From the NCBI GenBank assembly GCA_016192075.1, contig JACPUU010000004.1, positions 186,001 through 250,000 on the forward strand: a stretch of DNA of 64,000 nt. The letters are read 5' to 3'. The notes under the pieces were generated by a model, which saw only the letters and a program-made list of their open reading frames with translations, had not been told where the DNA came from and made no database searches. The position numbers and the translations under genes are program-made. Source of the stretch: Bacteroidota bacterium (GTDB lineage Bacteria > Bacteroidota > Bacteroidia > Flavobacteriales_D > Crocinitomicaceae). Shown one piece after another: positions 26,750 to 36,059 of the stretch (positions are counted from its first letter, which is position 1; every line of letters begins with the position of its first letter).

Positions 26750-27913
26750 TCAGGATGCCCGGGTTGCAAATTTTTCACAACCTGCTGCCAGCATTTGAAC
26801 CACCTGTTCTTTTGAATCGTCTGTCAGGGCAAAAATTCGTTTGCTCCGGCAAAACGGACAGGCATTGATGTATCCGTCTGTATCAATCATAATACTTCGT
26901 GTTCCGGCACCGGCACAGCCTGTATGGCGGTGGTTGTAATTCGGAAAAATCACCCGCGGATAAGAACGGAATTTCCGGTCGTGGTTCAGTGTCAGGTAAA
27001 ACTCATCCAACACATCAAATTGCTCCTTAGGTAGCTGAACATCCTGGTAGGCATATTTTCCGGCAGCGCGTGGTTCAATCAGCCAGATAAATCCGGCTCC
27101 CAGGTTTTTTGCAAATTCAGCGTACTGATACAGATTTTCTTTGGTGACAAAAGTTTTGGTGGCACAGATAGCCGTCGCTACAGCCATGCCTGCGTTCAGT
27201 GCATTCTGAGCCGCTTCGAGTGCATGCCGCGTGGCCTCGCGGTGACCTCTGAACCGGTTGTTGGCTTCGGCGTCAAAATGATCAATGCTGATTGAAACGC
27301 CGGTTAGTCCGGCTGCTTTTAATGCCCGTGCTTTTTCAGGCGTCAGGTTAAAACCTGAGGTGGAAATCCAAAAATCTGAACCTGGTTTTGCTGATTTCAG
27401 AAGCTCAATCAAATCATTAAAACGTGCCAGGGGTTCTCCTCCGCCAATAACAAACTGTGAGGCTCCAAGGTTTTGGTATTTGGCAACAATTTTTTTCAGC
27501 GTATCGAGATCGAGTGTTTCTTTTTTATTGATCTCATCCCATTCGTAGCAATGCTCGCAATTCATCGGACATTTTTTTGTGATTGCCAGAAAAACCAATC
27601 TGACACTTTCAACATCTGATTTTTCATCTTCTATAAACCGCTGAATAATCCACCTGAAATTCTGATCAAAAGAACGCGATGGCCAGCCGGGCTGATTCAG
27701 ATCCCAGAAATAACGACCGTCAACCCGCACCAGTTTTTTCAGCGGCTGCTTGCTCAGAAAATTTTTTTTGAGCTGCATCACGTTGCGGTAAGCGGTGTAA
27801 ACCGTTCGTGGATTTTTTGTCAGTGAAAAAGCAATACGGGCAATGCGTGTCCACATTCTCAGCTGGATGTAACGCGCTTTAATGCCTGATACCATTTGCA
27901 GCTGCGCGCTCAT
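26750..27913 (-). CDS. Radical SAM protein with SPASM-like C-terminus
   Basis: This 387-residue protein has the radical SAM [4Fe-4S] motif CPMNCEHC (Cys115, 119, 122) followed by the glycine-rich GGGEP SAM-binding segment, and a Cys-bearing C-terminal region (TGCAGAG, then GYINACPFC and GCEKF) like a short SPASM/twitch domain. SPASM radical SAM enzymes modify peptides, proteins or cofactors. The start at 27913 overlaps the stop of the upstream beta-barrel gene (ATGA), so translation is coupled. No precursor peptide gene is visible nearby. The substrate is unknown. Confidence 0.85.
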   Translation of the reverse strand: MSAQLQMVSGIKARYIQLRMWTRIARIAFSLTKNPRTVYTAYRNVMQLKKNFLSKQPLKKLVRVDGRYFWDLNQPGWPSRSFDQNFRWIIQRFIEDEKSDVESVRLVFLAITKKCPMNCEHCYEWDEINKKETLDLDTLKKIVAKYQNLGASQFVIGGGEPLARFNDLIELLKSAKPGSDFWISTSGFNLTPEKARALKAAGLTGVSISIDHFDAEANNRFRGHREATRHALEAAQNALNAGMAVATAICATKTFVTKENLYQYAEFAKNLGAGFIWLIEPRAAGKYAYQDVQLPKEQFDVLDEFYLTLNHDRKFRSYPRVIFPNYNHRHTGCAGAGTRSIMIDTDGYINACPFCRSKRIFALTDDSKEQVVQMLAAGCEKFATRAS

Positions 27914-28527
27914 AACCGGACACCTATCGAAACAGACGGTAACCAAAGCCAGTTAAGAATTCTGGGTCCCTCGTCAGCCGGATCAAGTATATTCACATAA
28001 TCAGATTCCACGCCAAATTCATAGACCACCCGAACACTTGGATTCAGATAAAGCATTTGCCTGAACACATAAATTTCATAGCCCACCTGCGGGGTCAGAA
28101 AAAAATTGGACATTTTGGTTTTTAACCCGGTTGAGTTATTGGTATGCTGAAATGTTTCCCATCCGAAAAACAAACCAATGTAAGGGTTGCTTTCAGTGTT
28201 CAGAAAGTACGGAATTTTGTAACGAACTGAAGCGGCGGTTTCAAATGTGAGCCGTATTTTATCAGCACTGGTTACATTGGTAAACATGCGGTCATTTATG
28301 CCTGAAGGCAGTGTTGATGCAATGGAGTAAAGGCCAAGGTGTAAGTTGCGGCTTTTGATAATACCGTAACTTCCAAAAAAACTCCAGCCTTTTGCAACAA
28401 ACGAAGTGGGTTCTGTTTCAATGCGAAACGGACGGTCTTTCTTTGCTGCCATTAAAGTATCGGTTTGTCCGGTACCTTGAAAAACTACCCCGGAAAACAA
28501 AATGCAAATCAGCCATTCTTTTTTCAT
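27910..28527 (-). CDS. Putative outer-membrane beta-barrel protein
   Basis: This 205-residue protein has a signal peptide (about residues 1-21) and alternating hydrophobic/polar strands with aromatic residues and a hydrophobic C-terminus (SVSIGVRL), as expected for a small outer-membrane beta-barrel. I do not recognise a specific family. Its stop overlaps the start of the radical SAM gene, the only sign of a shared role. Confidence 0.7.
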   Translation of the reverse strand: MKKEWLICILFSGVVFQGTGQTDTLMAAKKDRPFRIETEPTSFVAKGWSFFGSYGIIKSRNLHLGLYSIASTLPSGINDRMFTNVTSADKIRLTFETAASVRYKIPYFLNTESNPYIGLFFGWETFQHTNNSTGLKTKMSNFFLTPQVGYEIYVFRQMLYLNPSVRVVYEFGVESDYVNILDPADEGPRILNWLWLPSVSIGVRL

Positions 28528-28584
28528 ACGCCTGGTAAGTTAGGGGAAGGTATGCAAATTTTAAGTATCTGCAAAGAACATGGT

Positions 28585-28645
28585 CAAAAAACAAAACCCG
28601 CTGCGGTTATCCTCTTTTTTTAAGGGAGGAACCACAGCGGGTTTT
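28585..28645 (-). terminator. Rho-independent terminator of the secreted protease gene
   Basis: AAAACCCGCTGTGGTT (read on the minus strand) pairs with AACCGCAGCGGGTTTT across a 21-base insert, then runs into GTTTTTTG. The arms are at 28630-28645 and 28593-28608. It sits 20 bp after the protease stop. Confidence 0.85.
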
Positions 28646-28664
28646 AAAGGCGTTGTAAAAACAA

Positions 28665-31478
28665 CTAGTTATTTTTGATCAGTGCAAACGTTGTTTGGTT
28701 TTCACCGGATACCAGGTTTACATAATACGTTCCGTCTGCTTTGGATGACAGATCGAGTGTAACCAGTTTCTGATCGGTAATCAGGTAACGTTCAATAATA
28801 CGACCGGTAATGTCACGGATAATAACCGTTGTTTCGGTTGAGCGAACTTCACCCAGGTCAATGGTAAATACTCCGGTTGAAGGGTTTGGATAAACACTCA
28901 GGTTTGCCCATTCTGAACCGCCAATACCAAGTTGTGAATCAACCAGGATATTGCTGAGAGTAATGCTGCATCCGCTGGCATCTGTAATCAAAACACTGTA
29001 TGTTCCGGGAGCCAGGCCACTCACATCTTCTGTTGTTTCGCTGAATCCGCCGGGACCCGACCAGGTGTATCCCAATGCTCCGGTTCCTCCGCTTGCGGTC
29101 AGGTTGATTGAGCCGTCGTTGCCCAGCATTTCATCTGTAACGGTGGTGCTTCCGGTAATTTGTGAAGGCCCGTTTAAAGTAACAGAAATAGTTTGCGTGC
29201 AGGCTGCCCCGTCAACAATTACAATGCTGTAAGTTCCCTGGCAAAGTGCTGAGAAAACATTTCCGGCCTGTGCCCCGCTGCCTATGTCATAGGTATACGG
29301 TGCTGTTCCGCCCGAAGGTGTAACGGTAATGGTTCCGTCACAATCATTGTAACATACTTCCTGCGTAGTACTCGAGCTAACGGTTCCGGCACAGGGTGAT
29401 GCCAGGCAGAAGTTGGTGGTTACAGAAGCGCCGTAATCTGCAACAGCCATTGCTGCCAATACATTTGATGATGCATCAGTCAATTGATAGTTTCCATCAA
29501 CAGCGCATCCTGAAGCAGTACCATCCAGTCCATCACCGTAATCATCATACATGACGAGGTCATAGCATCCAACTGCCAGGCAGAATGATTCAGTAACAGT
29601 TACTTCATCACCATAGGCACCCGGGTCGCCGGGAGTAGCTGTTTGTCCTCCACCAGGAATGATAGAGAGGTTTCCACCTTCCTGAACGACGGCACTGGTG
29701 GTTCCGTCCAATACCTGCCAGGCTACTTCATATCCCCAGCAATCGGTATCAATTGTCAGTGTAATAAGTTCACCGCCCGGGGTTGCATTGTAGGTAGATG
29801 CAGCATTGTCATTCCCGGTGTTGGAATCAACCGTTGAATTGGGGTTTGACGTGCTGGCATTAAATGTATGTGATCCGGCAGTGGTGGTCATGGTTGGCAG
29901 TGTAACCGCAACACTTGCACCCGGAGCTAATGTTCCAAGCCAATTGTAGGTGTTGTTTGTGCCGCCGTCAATATCGTAGTTAATGGTAGCTGATACCAGG
30001 TCATTGGCACCGTAGTTTCGTAATGTTACAACCGGATCAAATGTATTGACACAGTAATTTCCTGAAGGTGAACTGATGCTTGTAATGCCTGCGTCATCAT
30101 TTGCCGGAGGTGTTACCGGATCCCATCCGTCGTTGGTAGTTGCTGTTCCGCAGCCGCCGGGTGCCAGCCAGGTGTCAATGTTTGGCCATGAAACACCAAA
30201 GCGTCCGTAATAATCAGGTTGGTTGTTGTCATTTGTTCCGGAGCAGGCTGAACCGCCACCGAAAAGCTGACCAATAATGCGGTGATTCTGATCAAAAACC
30301 GGTGAGCCGGATGAGCCGGGTTCGGTAACACCCTGATCCCAGTTTGCAATCTGCCAAACGGCAGCACCACTCCAGGTAGTATGTGTCAGTGCATTGTCTT
30401 CACGGCATATTTTTTTGACATCGGCAGACGGGTGGTGAATACCGGTTGCCTGTGTAACGGTTAACGCGTCGCTGTTATCCCAGCCTGCATAATAACAGTT
30501 CCAGTTCTGAGCATCGGTTAACGTCATGTTTGTGATTTGTAAAAATGCAACGTCTGATGCAGCACTGGTATAAAGTTGTGTAGCACCATTGGCTGTCTGA
30601 TCGTACGGTGGTCCTGGGTCCACACTGGTTCCCACGGCCTGGCAAACTTCACTGCCCGGAGGACTTTCCCAGTTGAAACGGAATGCCCATCCGGCAGTAC
30701 TGCCGCCGCCCACACAATGGTTTGCTGTCAAAAAATAAGGTGTACCATCGTTGCAGGTATTGTTGATTAATGCACCGGTGCAGATTCCGCTTCCGCCAAC
30801 TACAATCATGGCAACTGAACGTATTTCATTTTCCCAGCCAACGCCAAGCGGGCAATTTACATCCACATTACAATCTCCTGAATCTTCAAGCGCTTTTAAA
30901 AGATCACCCTGTACTTTGTTTAAACTTCTGTAACCATGAATAACGTTGGCAATGGTTAATTGTCCCTGACCTTTAACGGCTGCCGGTTCATAGTACTCAA
31001 CAATGATTTTATCACCGTGAACAAGTTCGGTTCCCAGTATTCCTTCCATGTTGTTATTGCGGCTTGTGTAAGCACCCACACGGTTGGTTCCTGCTTTATC
31101 ATAGAGGTAAATGTAAGCCCCTTCAGGTATGAACAAATCTTCAAAAATCAGGTTGATGGTCAAAGCACCATCACAGACCAGTTCAATCTGCCAGACGCGG
31201 TTTCCGCCGGGTAAATCAGACCAGGTACCGGAATTGTCAAGTGATAACTGCGTGTCATATTTGTAACCAAATTGCCACGGACCTTCTTTGGTAATATCAT
31301 TGATTGAGTCGAGGTGCGCAACCTGTGCAGCATCATAACCAGGCATCACCTGTTGATCAATGTTTTTAGGCGTTTGAAATTTTGATCGCCAGGCAAACGG
31401 GCCGCCCAGATCGGTTGTTTGTGCAAATGCAGATGCACCCAGCAACACACTCAGGACTAGCGAGTATATTTTTTTCAT
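28665..31478 (-). CDS. T9SS-secreted trypsin-fold serine protease (lysyl-endopeptidase-like)
   Basis: This 937-residue secreted protein has a signal peptide (1-20), a pro-region, a trypsin-fold protease domain with triad His254 (TANHC), Asp309 (SDVAFL) and Ser390 (PGSSGSPVF), as in lysyl endopeptidases, a CARDB-like segment (about 465-565), two SprB-like repeats (SGGTAPYTYDIG and SGGTGALGYTWSGPGG, about 700-840) and a C-terminal T9SS type A sorting domain (VYPNPSTGVFTIDLG). It should be exported by T9SS and anchored or released at the surface to degrade proteins. It has its own promoter and terminator, so it is monocistronic. The exact cleavage specificity is not visible. Confidence 0.9.
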   Translation of the reverse strand: MKKIYSLVLSVLLGASAFAQTTDLGGPFAWRSKFQTPKNIDQQVMPGYDAAQVAHLDSINDITKEGPWQFGYKYDTQLSLDNSGTWSDLPGGNRVWQIELVCDGALTINLIFEDLFIPEGAYIYLYDKAGTNRVGAYTSRNNNMEGILGTELVHGDKIIVEYYEPAAVKGQGQLTIANVIHGYRSLNKVQGDLLKALEDSGDCNVDVNCPLGVGWENEIRSVAMIVVGGSGICTGALINNTCNDGTPYFLTANHCVGGGSTAGWAFRFNWESPPGSEVCQAVGTSVDPGPPYDQTANGATQLYTSAASDVAFLQITNMTLTDAQNWNCYYAGWDNSDALTVTQATGIHHPSADVKKICREDNALTHTTWSGAAVWQIANWDQGVTEPGSSGSPVFDQNHRIIGQLFGGGSACSGTNDNNQPDYYGRFGVSWPNIDTWLAPGGCGTATTNDGWDPVTPPANDDAGITSISSPSGNYCVNTFDPVVTLRNYGANDLVSATINYDIDGGTNNTYNWLGTLAPGASVAVTLPTMTTTAGSHTFNASTSNPNSTVDSNTGNDNAASTYNATPGGELITLTIDTDCWGYEVAWQVLDGTTSAVVQEGGNLSIIPGGGQTATPGDPGAYGDEVTVTESFCLAVGCYDLVMYDDYGDGLDGTASGCAVDGNYQLTDASSNVLAAMAVADYGASVTTNFCLASPCAGTVSSSTTQEVCYNDCDGTITVTPSGGTAPYTYDIGSGAQAGNVFSALCQGTYSIVIVDGAACTQTISVTLNGPSQITGSTTVTDEMLGNDGSINLTASGGTGALGYTWSGPGGFSETTEDVSGLAPGTYSVLITDASGCSITLSNILVDSQLGIGGSEWANLSVYPNPSTGVFTIDLGEVRSTETTVIIRDITGRIIERYLITDQKLVTLDLSSKADGTYYVNLVSGENQTTFALIKNN

Positions 31479-31498
31479 GGTAAAAAGTTTAGAGGCTA

Positions 31499-31529
31499 TG
31501 AAGGTATGAAAAATTACAAAACAGACAAA
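31499..31529 (-). promoter_or_regulatory. Promoter of the secreted protease gene
   Basis: On the minus strand TTTG (31526-31529) is followed by 19 nt and TACCTTCA (31499-31506), a fair match to TAnnTTTG. It lies 21 nt before the ATG at 31478. Confidence 0.55.
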
Positions 31530-31550
31530 CGAATGTTAAATTATAAACGT

Positions 31551-33992
31551 TCATTGGAATTCGTAAATGATTTGACCGCTCTCATTGGTGACCCAGCGTT
31601 TACCATTTTGTGTTACTATAAAATATCCTGAATGAATCAGTTCAACCTGGTCATAGTGATCCGGCAGCGCCATACCTGTGTAGTGCATCACAGACCATTT
31701 GCTTTGGCTTATGCCATCTGCGTCGGTAATTAATTTGTTTACAAAGAAATACTGAAAATAGGAGTCATTGACTGGGATCAATTGTACAAATTCGTCTTCA
31801 GATGAATTTTCGGCGCCGTAAAAATAGATGCCATAATTGATGCTGTCTTTTGAGTAGATAGCGACACCTGATTTCAGTTCCTGGTAATATTCAAACGTTC
31901 CGGCAGGTGAGCAGTTTCCGTATTCTGAAATTCTGATTACCTGCCATTCTGCATCAGAGGCATAAATCATGGGTGAGTCAGACAGCCGTGAAAAAGTTTC
32001 GACGTCATCAATTACCAGGTTGTGATAGCTGTTCAACTGATCAAAATACGTGCGGTAGTCCATGAATTTTTGCCCGTCGTAAAAATTGAGTTCACCTTTT
32101 GTCAGCATTACCAGCGTATAATTTTTACGCGCCTGTGCGGCTACAATTTCATGGGGTTGGTACGGATTATCCGATGCAAATTCAAATTTATGTCCGGTTG
32201 TGTAAACGGGATCCATTATGGATGAATGGCTGAATCCGGTTGATTGTTCATTTAAATAAACCAGGACAGGATCGTTTCCGTAACAGCCGTTTCCAAAAAA
32301 AGGATAAATAATTTCTTTTGTTTGAAGCGCAAGTGGCCCAATCTGAAAATAGGCTGCAGAATCAACCTTTACGTAGGTAAACGTTTCTGCAAACTCATTG
32401 TCATATAGGGGAGGTATGGAAAATCCGGTTTTTTCCATATTTTTTGATCCTGTTTTTCCTGTAAGCTGATCACGAAACACAGAACAGGGAGATTCGTTCA
32501 GAATAACAGAAGAGCGAGGCAGATCACGATTCACAACAATTCTTGAATCGTATTCATACACGGTACTGTCTGATTTTATTCCATTTTCAAAATCTGCCAG
32601 AACAACAGTGCTGTCCAGGTAATATTTCAGCGTATTTATACCAACATATACATTGTGGCAATTCAGAGGGGTTAATAACCCATTTGCATTTACCGCGCAG
32701 GAAAAACCATCGGAATTTCTAAATTCATAACAGTTCTGATCAAGAGCAAAAACGAGATTCCAGCTGTTGGACAAAATTTTACGTCCCGCCAGGTTGTAAA
32801 AGCCAAACTTGCCTTTGGTCAGGGTAAGCACTCCGCGGGCTGAACAATGTAATTCATCAAATTCAATTGGTACCACTATGTTTCCGTTTTCATCGAGCAA
32901 ACCTTTTTTATTGCGGTTATATACCTCAATGTATGAATCGTATGGGTTGCTGATAAAGGTATAGGTGGGTTTGACAATCCAGTTTCCGTGATTGTCTACT
33001 ACGCCAAACAGGCTATCCTTCATAACAATAAAACGATTATCACTGATATGATCTGCATATTCATATGATGCAGGCAATAAAACACCACCATCTTTATTAC
33101 ATACACCTATTTTTTCGTTTTTTTTGAAGGCAAACCGCGGGATACTTTTTTTACCATTTACGTAATCCCACTTCAGTGAATTCAGACAAAAAATATCTTC
33201 ACCGGAATAAGTTACAACGGAATTTAAATTTTCATCGTAAAGATAGCCTTTGCCATTTTTGTAAATTTTATAGACACCAAATTCATCGTGAAATTGAAGG
33301 GTTGAGTCCGTATCAGGCAATGCCCTTCCGTCATTAAGGAAATAGTGCCGGTGATTTTTTTCGTCGGTCAGTTCCAGTACATCACGGTTGAATTCTGAGA
33401 TACTTGTATAAACCGGTTTTATTTCTTTTCCGGTATAACTGATAAAACCATATCGGGGACCTGAGCGTGTGTAAATTAATTTTTCCATCAAAAAGGCATC
33501 GTCAAATTTTTTTGCTGTTTCAAGTTTAAAAGTATTGTCTGTAACAATTGCCTGATCTAAGGTGTGAATAATGATTCGTTCTTTTTGACCGGGAAGACTG
33601 ATGTCGTAGATTCCATAATCGGCATATTCAAATTCTATTTGTTCAAAGTCATCTACCGAAACCAGCAGCTTTTGATTAAGGTAGATGTCCAGTTTCAACA
33701 CTGATTCGCAGAAAATAGCTGAACCGTGTGTGTAGATGGTGTCGTATTTGGGTGGAATAACAGATGTCAGAGAATCACTGACAACTCCCCACTTGGTGCC
33801 GGTTTTTGCAAGAAGATAACGGAAGTCGCTCGTGTAACAGAGGTCATCCATTTTTTTCCAGCCTGTAATACTTTTACCGTCTAAAGAAATAAGTTTGAAA
33901 TAACCGGATGAATCAACCGGTAAATACCTATTTGACTGGGACAGGGCAAGATGCGCGCAGAAGCACAGCACAATAAACGGGAGTACTTTCAT
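31551..33992 (-). CDS. WG-repeat secreted protein
   Basis: This 813-residue exported protein (signal peptide, about 1-18) contains about six or more WG/KWG-type repeats: KWGVVSDSL then VIPPKYD, RYGFISYTG, KIGVCNKDGG, LFGVVDNHGNWIVKPTY, KKGLLDENGNIVVPIEFD and KFGFYNLAG. The repeats occupy about residues 60-430; the rest is unassigned. The family role is unknown, though WG repeats are thought to make a beta fold for binding. Start and stop overlap with the upstream lipoprotein gene (TGATG), so the two are co-translated. Confidence 0.82.
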   Translation of the reverse strand: MKVLPFIVLCFCAHLALSQSNRYLPVDSSGYFKLISLDGKSITGWKKMDDLCYTSDFRYLLAKTGTKWGVVSDSLTSVIPPKYDTIYTHGSAIFCESVLKLDIYLNQKLLVSVDDFEQIEFEYADYGIYDISLPGQKERIIIHTLDQAIVTDNTFKLETAKKFDDAFLMEKLIYTRSGPRYGFISYTGKEIKPVYTSISEFNRDVLELTDEKNHRHYFLNDGRALPDTDSTLQFHDEFGVYKIYKNGKGYLYDENLNSVVTYSGEDIFCLNSLKWDYVNGKKSIPRFAFKKNEKIGVCNKDGGVLLPASYEYADHISDNRFIVMKDSLFGVVDNHGNWIVKPTYTFISNPYDSYIEVYNRNKKGLLDENGNIVVPIEFDELHCSARGVLTLTKGKFGFYNLAGRKILSNSWNLVFALDQNCYEFRNSDGFSCAVNANGLLTPLNCHNVYVGINTLKYYLDSTVVLADFENGIKSDSTVYEYDSRIVVNRDLPRSSVILNESPCSVFRDQLTGKTGSKNMEKTGFSIPPLYDNEFAETFTYVKVDSAAYFQIGPLALQTKEIIYPFFGNGCYGNDPVLVYLNEQSTGFSHSSIMDPVYTTGHKFEFASDNPYQPHEIVAAQARKNYTLVMLTKGELNFYDGQKFMDYRTYFDQLNSYHNLVIDDVETFSRLSDSPMIYASDAEWQVIRISEYGNCSPAGTFEYYQELKSGVAIYSKDSINYGIYFYGAENSSEDEFVQLIPVNDSYFQYFFVNKLITDADGISQSKWSVMHYTGMALPDHYDQVELIHSGYFIVTQNGKRWVTNESGQIIYEFQ

Positions 33993-35398
33993 CAGAAACT
34001 GGCTACGTGCTGTTCAAAACTCTTTTTATCCGTTACCGGAAGGTTGTATTCTTTCAACTCCAGTTCAAGCATTTTATCTTCGGCCGTATTTTTTTGATAT
34101 GCTTTCAGCATTTTGTCAAATTCAGCCTCTGAGATCTTACCAATTTTATTGTCTGGAAGAATGGCAATAATTGAATTGGTTGAATTTGGATTTACTTTGA
34201 ATTCAGGGAATTTGTATTCATAATATTTTATAGCCACGCTGCCATTATTGGTAATGTAGAAAAAAGACTTGATTTTGTCTTTAAAAATAATAGCAAGGCT
34301 AACAGTGATAAATTTGACATAATCCATAACCCGGTCGCAATTATACACACCCATTCCTTTCAGTTCAAATGATCGCCATAAATCCGCTTCTCGTTCGGCC
34401 ATTTGTCTTTCATCCTGAAGGCGTTTCATATTTTGAACATGTTCTTTCAGCTTAATTTTTGCACGGTCATAGGCTTTACCAGACCATACGGGCGCTACCA
34501 GGAACTGCCTTTTGTTGCTGATGGAGTTTCCGCCATTTTTTTGCCAGAGTGATAGTGAAAATGTTCCGCAGCTGTCGGCCGGAACCAGGGACATGTCGTT
34601 GAACCCGGTGAGGTTTTTTTTCAATCTTTCTTTTTCTTCGTCTGAACCAACACAAATCCACATGGCATCATTAAAAAGTGACAAATCCCTGAAACGTGAC
34701 AGGTCATAATCCAGGTCAAAAATTTCCATTCCCTGTTCGTACTTTTTTGGTTGAAACAGGCAAACGTCCTGTGTATTCTGTAAGTCCTGATTCAGGCTTT
34801 CCAGTTTCTGTTCCTTGTTCGTGTTTTTTTCAGGATCTTTTTTTTCAATGAATTCCCAGTTACTGGTAGCTTCATTCATGCGGTAGTGATTGAAATCTCC
34901 TTTTTTGAATGAAGCCAGGTTGACCTTAATTTTTTTTCCCTCGCGCAGATCAAGTTCACCGCCATTTTGAAAAGCACGGATTTCGAACATTCCGGCCGAT
35001 TCAAAATCACCCCCATTGGTGTCGCCTTCATTGTATTTCATTTTAATACCAGACAGCATAATGTCGCTGAGTGAGTGGAACTCACGGTAGCTGATCGAAA
35101 TGTTTTCAGTAACCGGGTTGCCATTCTGGTCTTGAAAAGCCTCGGCCGGAATTTCAATATGGCTGCCGGTTTCCATATCAAAAAGAATTCCTTTTTTGTT
35201 GTTGTATTCAAATGTGCTGAAAGGTATGTCAATGTCTTTAAAGGGAGGTTCGAATGCCAATTGCTGAGATGCAGGAACGGATAAAGGGATGGAATCAGCA
35301 GGTTGAACCGTGGCCTGGGAATTCACATCCGTGGCCGGAGTTGAGGTACATGCGCTAACAAGCAGCACGAGTCCATAAAAGTAACAAAGGGATTTCAT
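33992..35398 (-). CDS. Uncharacterised Bacteroidota lipoprotein
   Basis: This 468-residue protein has a lipoprotein signal (LLVSAC, Cys17). The segment GILFDMETGSHIEIPAEAFQDQNG followed by NISISYREFHSLSDIMLSGI resembles a beta-domain common in Bacteroidota lipoproteins that lack a named function. The middle is charged and helical (about 310-345). It precedes and overlaps the WG-repeat gene (TGATG), which suggests the two work together at the outer membrane. Role unknown. Confidence 0.75.
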   Translation of the reverse strand: MKSLCYFYGLVLLVSACTSTPATDVNSQATVQPADSIPLSVPASQQLAFEPPFKDIDIPFSTFEYNNKKGILFDMETGSHIEIPAEAFQDQNGNPVTENISISYREFHSLSDIMLSGIKMKYNEGDTNGGDFESAGMFEIRAFQNGGELDLREGKKIKVNLASFKKGDFNHYRMNEATSNWEFIEKKDPEKNTNKEQKLESLNQDLQNTQDVCLFQPKKYEQGMEIFDLDYDLSRFRDLSLFNDAMWICVGSDEEKERLKKNLTGFNDMSLVPADSCGTFSLSLWQKNGGNSISNKRQFLVAPVWSGKAYDRAKIKLKEHVQNMKRLQDERQMAEREADLWRSFELKGMGVYNCDRVMDYVKFITVSLAIIFKDKIKSFFYITNNGSVAIKYYEYKFPEFKVNPNSTNSIIAILPDNKIGKISEAEFDKMLKAYQKNTAEDKMLELELKEYNLPVTDKKSFEQHVASF

Positions 35399-35529
35399 AA
35401 ATTGGGGTTAAATGAATGTAATTACCAAATTAATCAAAGTAAGTGGTTTTGGCTGCCTTTTCATCCCAATAATGTATATCAACGAAAAAGGTAACTGAAT
35501 ATTTCATCATTTACAGTAACACCATGGTA

Positions 35530-35913
35530 TTATTCCTCATACAATTCAACAGGCAACCCATCCGGGTCCTGAATAAACGTAAACCGTTTGCCGGTATATT
35601 CGTCTGTGCGCACAGCTTCTGAAACAATTCCCTTTGTTGTGAGCTGCTGAATCACCGTTTCCAGGTCATTTACGGCAAAGGCGATGTGTCTTAAGCCGCT
35701 TGCCTCAGGGTGAGAGAGCCGTGCCGGCGGATCAGGAAATGAAAAGAGTTCAATCACATACTGCCCGTTTAGTGCCAGGTCCAGTTTATAGGACCCGCGC
35801 TCACTGCGGTAGACTTCACGAATAATGGTTAAACCCAGAATTTCTGTATAAAACTGTTTTGACCTTGGGTAGTCAGAACAGATGATGGCAATATGGTGAA
35901 CACCCGCGAGCAT
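35530..35913 (-). CDS. VOC-superfamily metalloenzyme (glyoxalase-like, YaeR/GloA2 type)
   Basis: This 127-residue single-domain VOC protein has the expected metal ligands: His in GVHHIAIICSD, Glu in YVIELFSF, His in LRHIAFAV and Glu in PVELYE. The pattern PDGLPVELYE is typical of the YaeR/GloA2 branch. The open frame runs to 36099, but the longer start has no homologous sequence and would overlap the divergent mutS, so ATG 35913 is chosen. A glyoxalase-type reaction is possible; the substrate is unknown. Confidence 0.85.
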   Translation of the reverse strand: MLAGVHHIAIICSDYPRSKQFYTEILGLTIIREVYRSERGSYKLDLALNGQYVIELFSFPDPPARLSHPEASGLRHIAFAVNDLETVIQQLTTKGIVSEAVRTDEYTGKRFTFIQDPDGLPVELYEE

Positions 35914-36059
35914 GGCCCAAAAATACGAAAATTGCGGCTTTGCGTGTTTTGAATGCCGGCCGGGGTAAATCTTTGCCCGATTGTTAAAAAAAAGGGAAAT
36001 AAAATCAGCAGAAAGCGGGTGGCATTTGGTACTTTCGTGAAGGATCAAAACAGAGGCCA

